Notes under the pieces: model-generated
What the model saw: only the letters and a program-made list of their open reading frames with translations
Databases searched by the model: none
What the model was told of the DNA's origin: nothing
Source: Flavobacteriales bacterium UBA1986
Lineage (GTDB): Bacteria > Bacteroidota > Bacteroidia > Flavobacteriales_G > Salibacteraceae
DNA length: 31,884 bases
Direction of reading: 5' to 3'
NCBI GenBank assembly: GCA_002336245.1
Contig: DDDG01000003.1
Span: 223,466 to 255,349 of the forward strand
Program-made: the position numbers and the translations under genes
Part shown: positions 30,400-31,884 of the stretch, one piece after another
Layout: each line of letters starts with the position of its first letter
Position numbering within the stretch: the stretch's first letter is position 1

Positions 30400-31884
30400 T
30401 TACCTCTGCAGTACAATCATCTGCGATTCTCCTGATTCGAGAACTACAAAGTAAACGCCATTAGGTTGATTGAAAAGGTCAATGGACTTGGCTTTTCCGG
30501 TAAGGACCTGCTGGCCGTGAATGTTCAATACTGCATATGAGCTGCGCTCGCCTATATTAATGTGTCCTTTTGAAGGGTTGGGCCAGAATGTGCCATTAGA
30601 ATACTCGCCGCTTTCTTTCACAGCTGAAACATGCTGATCCTCGAACATCACGACTGCTGAATATTCTTTCGTAAGGTCAGGGGCCTTAAGCACAGTATCT
30701 CCGTTGGCATCCAATATTGATCCCCAATACTTTACAAAAACGTAGACTTTATTGCCTTTCACAGCGATGTCTTCACCAATGGAAACGCCAGATAAAGACG
30801 TCACCCATAGGTAATCTCCTTCACCGGTCATCTTTGCCAGAACAAGATTCTCTTGTGATCCAGTTGGAGTGATCTCAAAATTTCCAAAGGTTGATTTTTG
30901 CGAAAGATAACCCGTCCAAAAAAGGTCGCCATTCTCACCTTTATCCATGGCTAGAACACCTCCCCTTCTTTCAATTTTTGCCAGACCTAGAGTATCGTCA
31001 AAGAAAAATATATATTCATCTTTCGGATAAGTTGATCCATCAAAAACAAACTGCTCCCGAAATGCGGCTGTTGCCACATTCCCATCTGTTGTTGTGGTTG
31101 AGCATAAGTACTCACCACCTTCTCCGTCAGGTATTTTGAAGAAGTTTTGAAATTCGCCCTCTGACTTCAGCTGCAAGGCAAAGTGCTCATGAAAACTCCC
31201 CGTTGGGTTTGAGACAAATGTTCCTTCAAGGTTCATCATCCCATAGTGGTCACCAACAATATTTATATCTCCTTGGTCTGAGACATGAACATCGCAAAAT
31301 GCAACGCCAATGCTTGGATATGTGTTAGGGTCTAATGAGTCAAATACGTTATTGTGTCCTAAAACCCATCTAGTTCAAATGATGTCTAAATTCTCGTCCC
31401 ATTTCGTAATCATCGTTAAACCTTCAGAGTGTGAATGAAAGTCGTTAGCGTAAAAAAGCTCGTCACCCTGCCTTCCTGTATCTTGGCAATAATTTGTTAC
31501 GGTAATGATGCTATTGTCATAATTTGAGTGACCAATCGCAGTGATTTCAGCTCTCGGCCCACCAAAGGTTGTTATGTCAATTATGGAATCGAATTTGTCA
31601 ATTTTACAGATATAGGAATTTCTTATATAGCCACAATTTGCATCCATTAAGGTGTCCACCCGAATGGTATCGACACCTAAAACAACTGGTGAGTTGACAT
31701 TAAAAAAAAGCGCTCCAAGAATATGAGAGGAATCTTCAAGACTGAAGTTTCCCCGATCCGCCGTTCTATTAAATTGCTTTGATGAAATGAGGTCTAAGGA
31801 ATCACCTAAAACAAGCCTTACCGTGAAGTAGTCATTTAGTTGATTTATTTGATCTAGCTCATTCGTTTCTGAAAAGTTCTCGCC
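30400..31884 (-). pseudogene. T9SS-exported protein interrupted by an in-frame TGA; 5' end outside the window
   Basis: One reading frame runs from the window end (31884) to the stop at 30400, 495 codons, broken only by TGA at 31375-31377. The protein-like character continues on both sides: upstream TMITKWDENLDII, then the stop, then TRWVLGHNNVFDS and INIVGDHYGMMNLEGTF. The sequence resembles repeat-bearing secreted proteins of Bacteroidota (segments like ..GDYLWVTSLSG.., ..NKVYVFVKYWG..). The C-terminus is a T9SS type A sorting domain: FWPNPSKGHINIG, YAVLNIHGQQVLTG, NQPNGVYFVVLESG, MIVLQR. At the TGA position a tryptophan (TGG) would suit the motif, so a single G-to-A change is the simplest explanation. 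An ATG at 31239 could restart translation of the last 279 residues, without a signal peptide. The 5' part is not visible. Confidence 0.75.

Noticed and set aside
31375..31377. Stop-codon reassignment (TGA as Trp) to explain the interrupted gene
   Set aside because: Several intact genes in the window end in TGA (GNAT, flavin reductase, kynureninase, the 537-residue protein), so TGA is a normal stop.

Overview
The window looks like a chromosomal segment of a Bacteroidota bacterium, probably from the Flavobacteriales or a close marine lineage. Several independent signs agree. Promoters carry the TAnnTTTG (-7) and TTG (-33) boxes of this phylum. Secreted proteins end in type IX secretion (T9SS) sorting domains. 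A TonB-dependent receptor has a carboxypeptidase-regulatory-like N-terminus. DUF3127 and DUF2911 families are present, and GTG or TTG start codons without an obvious Shine-Dalgarno are common. TGA is used as a normal stop (GNAT, flavin reductase and kynureninase genes), so the genetic code is standard. I see no insertion sequence, CRISPR array, rRNA or phage gene.

Layout. 1-281: repeat-rich, gene-free. 282-3113: fbp (minus), then a GNAT acetyltransferase and an aspartokinase (plus), a core metabolic cluster. 3114-6146: an accessory-looking stretch with three small secreted-protein genes on the minus strand (two are almost nothing but T9SS sorting domains, the third is a FISUMP-domain protein), surrounded by several families of short interspersed repeats and a GC-rich structured element. 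It ends at a tRNA-Leu(UAG) gene with its own promoter and terminator. 6334-9008: a tight operon of flavin reductase, DUF3127 protein with an SSB-like acidic tip, and AtoE-type transporter. 9061-12456: mfd. 12491-15137 (minus): TonB-dependent receptor and acylphosphatase. 15220-16098: DUF2911/TPR secreted protein, then a bidirectional terminator. 16169-22530 (minus): S9 peptidase lipoprotein, merC-like gene, Fur-family regulator, Nudix hydrolase and gcvP. 22697-24180: secreted/membrane protein of unknown function and a UbiA-like membrane protein. 24160-24804 (minus): methyltransferase. 24846-30030: kynureninase and kynurenine 3-monooxygenase interleaved with two envelope proteins of unknown function. 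30400-31884 (minus): a large T9SS-exported protein interrupted by one in-frame TGA and running off the window end.

The most interesting signals are regulatory. The TonB receptor promoter holds two TTAG-N6-CTAA inverted repeats exactly 22 bp apart, like a two-site metalloregulator operator, and the receptor has a CGVC pair in its plug. The merC promoter has a perfect 13-bp palindrome over its -33 box, directly downstream of a Fur-family regulator gene. Both suggest metal-responsive control, though by different regulators. Other points of note are the free-standing sorting-domain proteins, the in-frame TGA, and the repeat mosaic between lysC and tRNA-Leu.

All calls come from reading the sequence and the encoded proteins. 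No database search was run.
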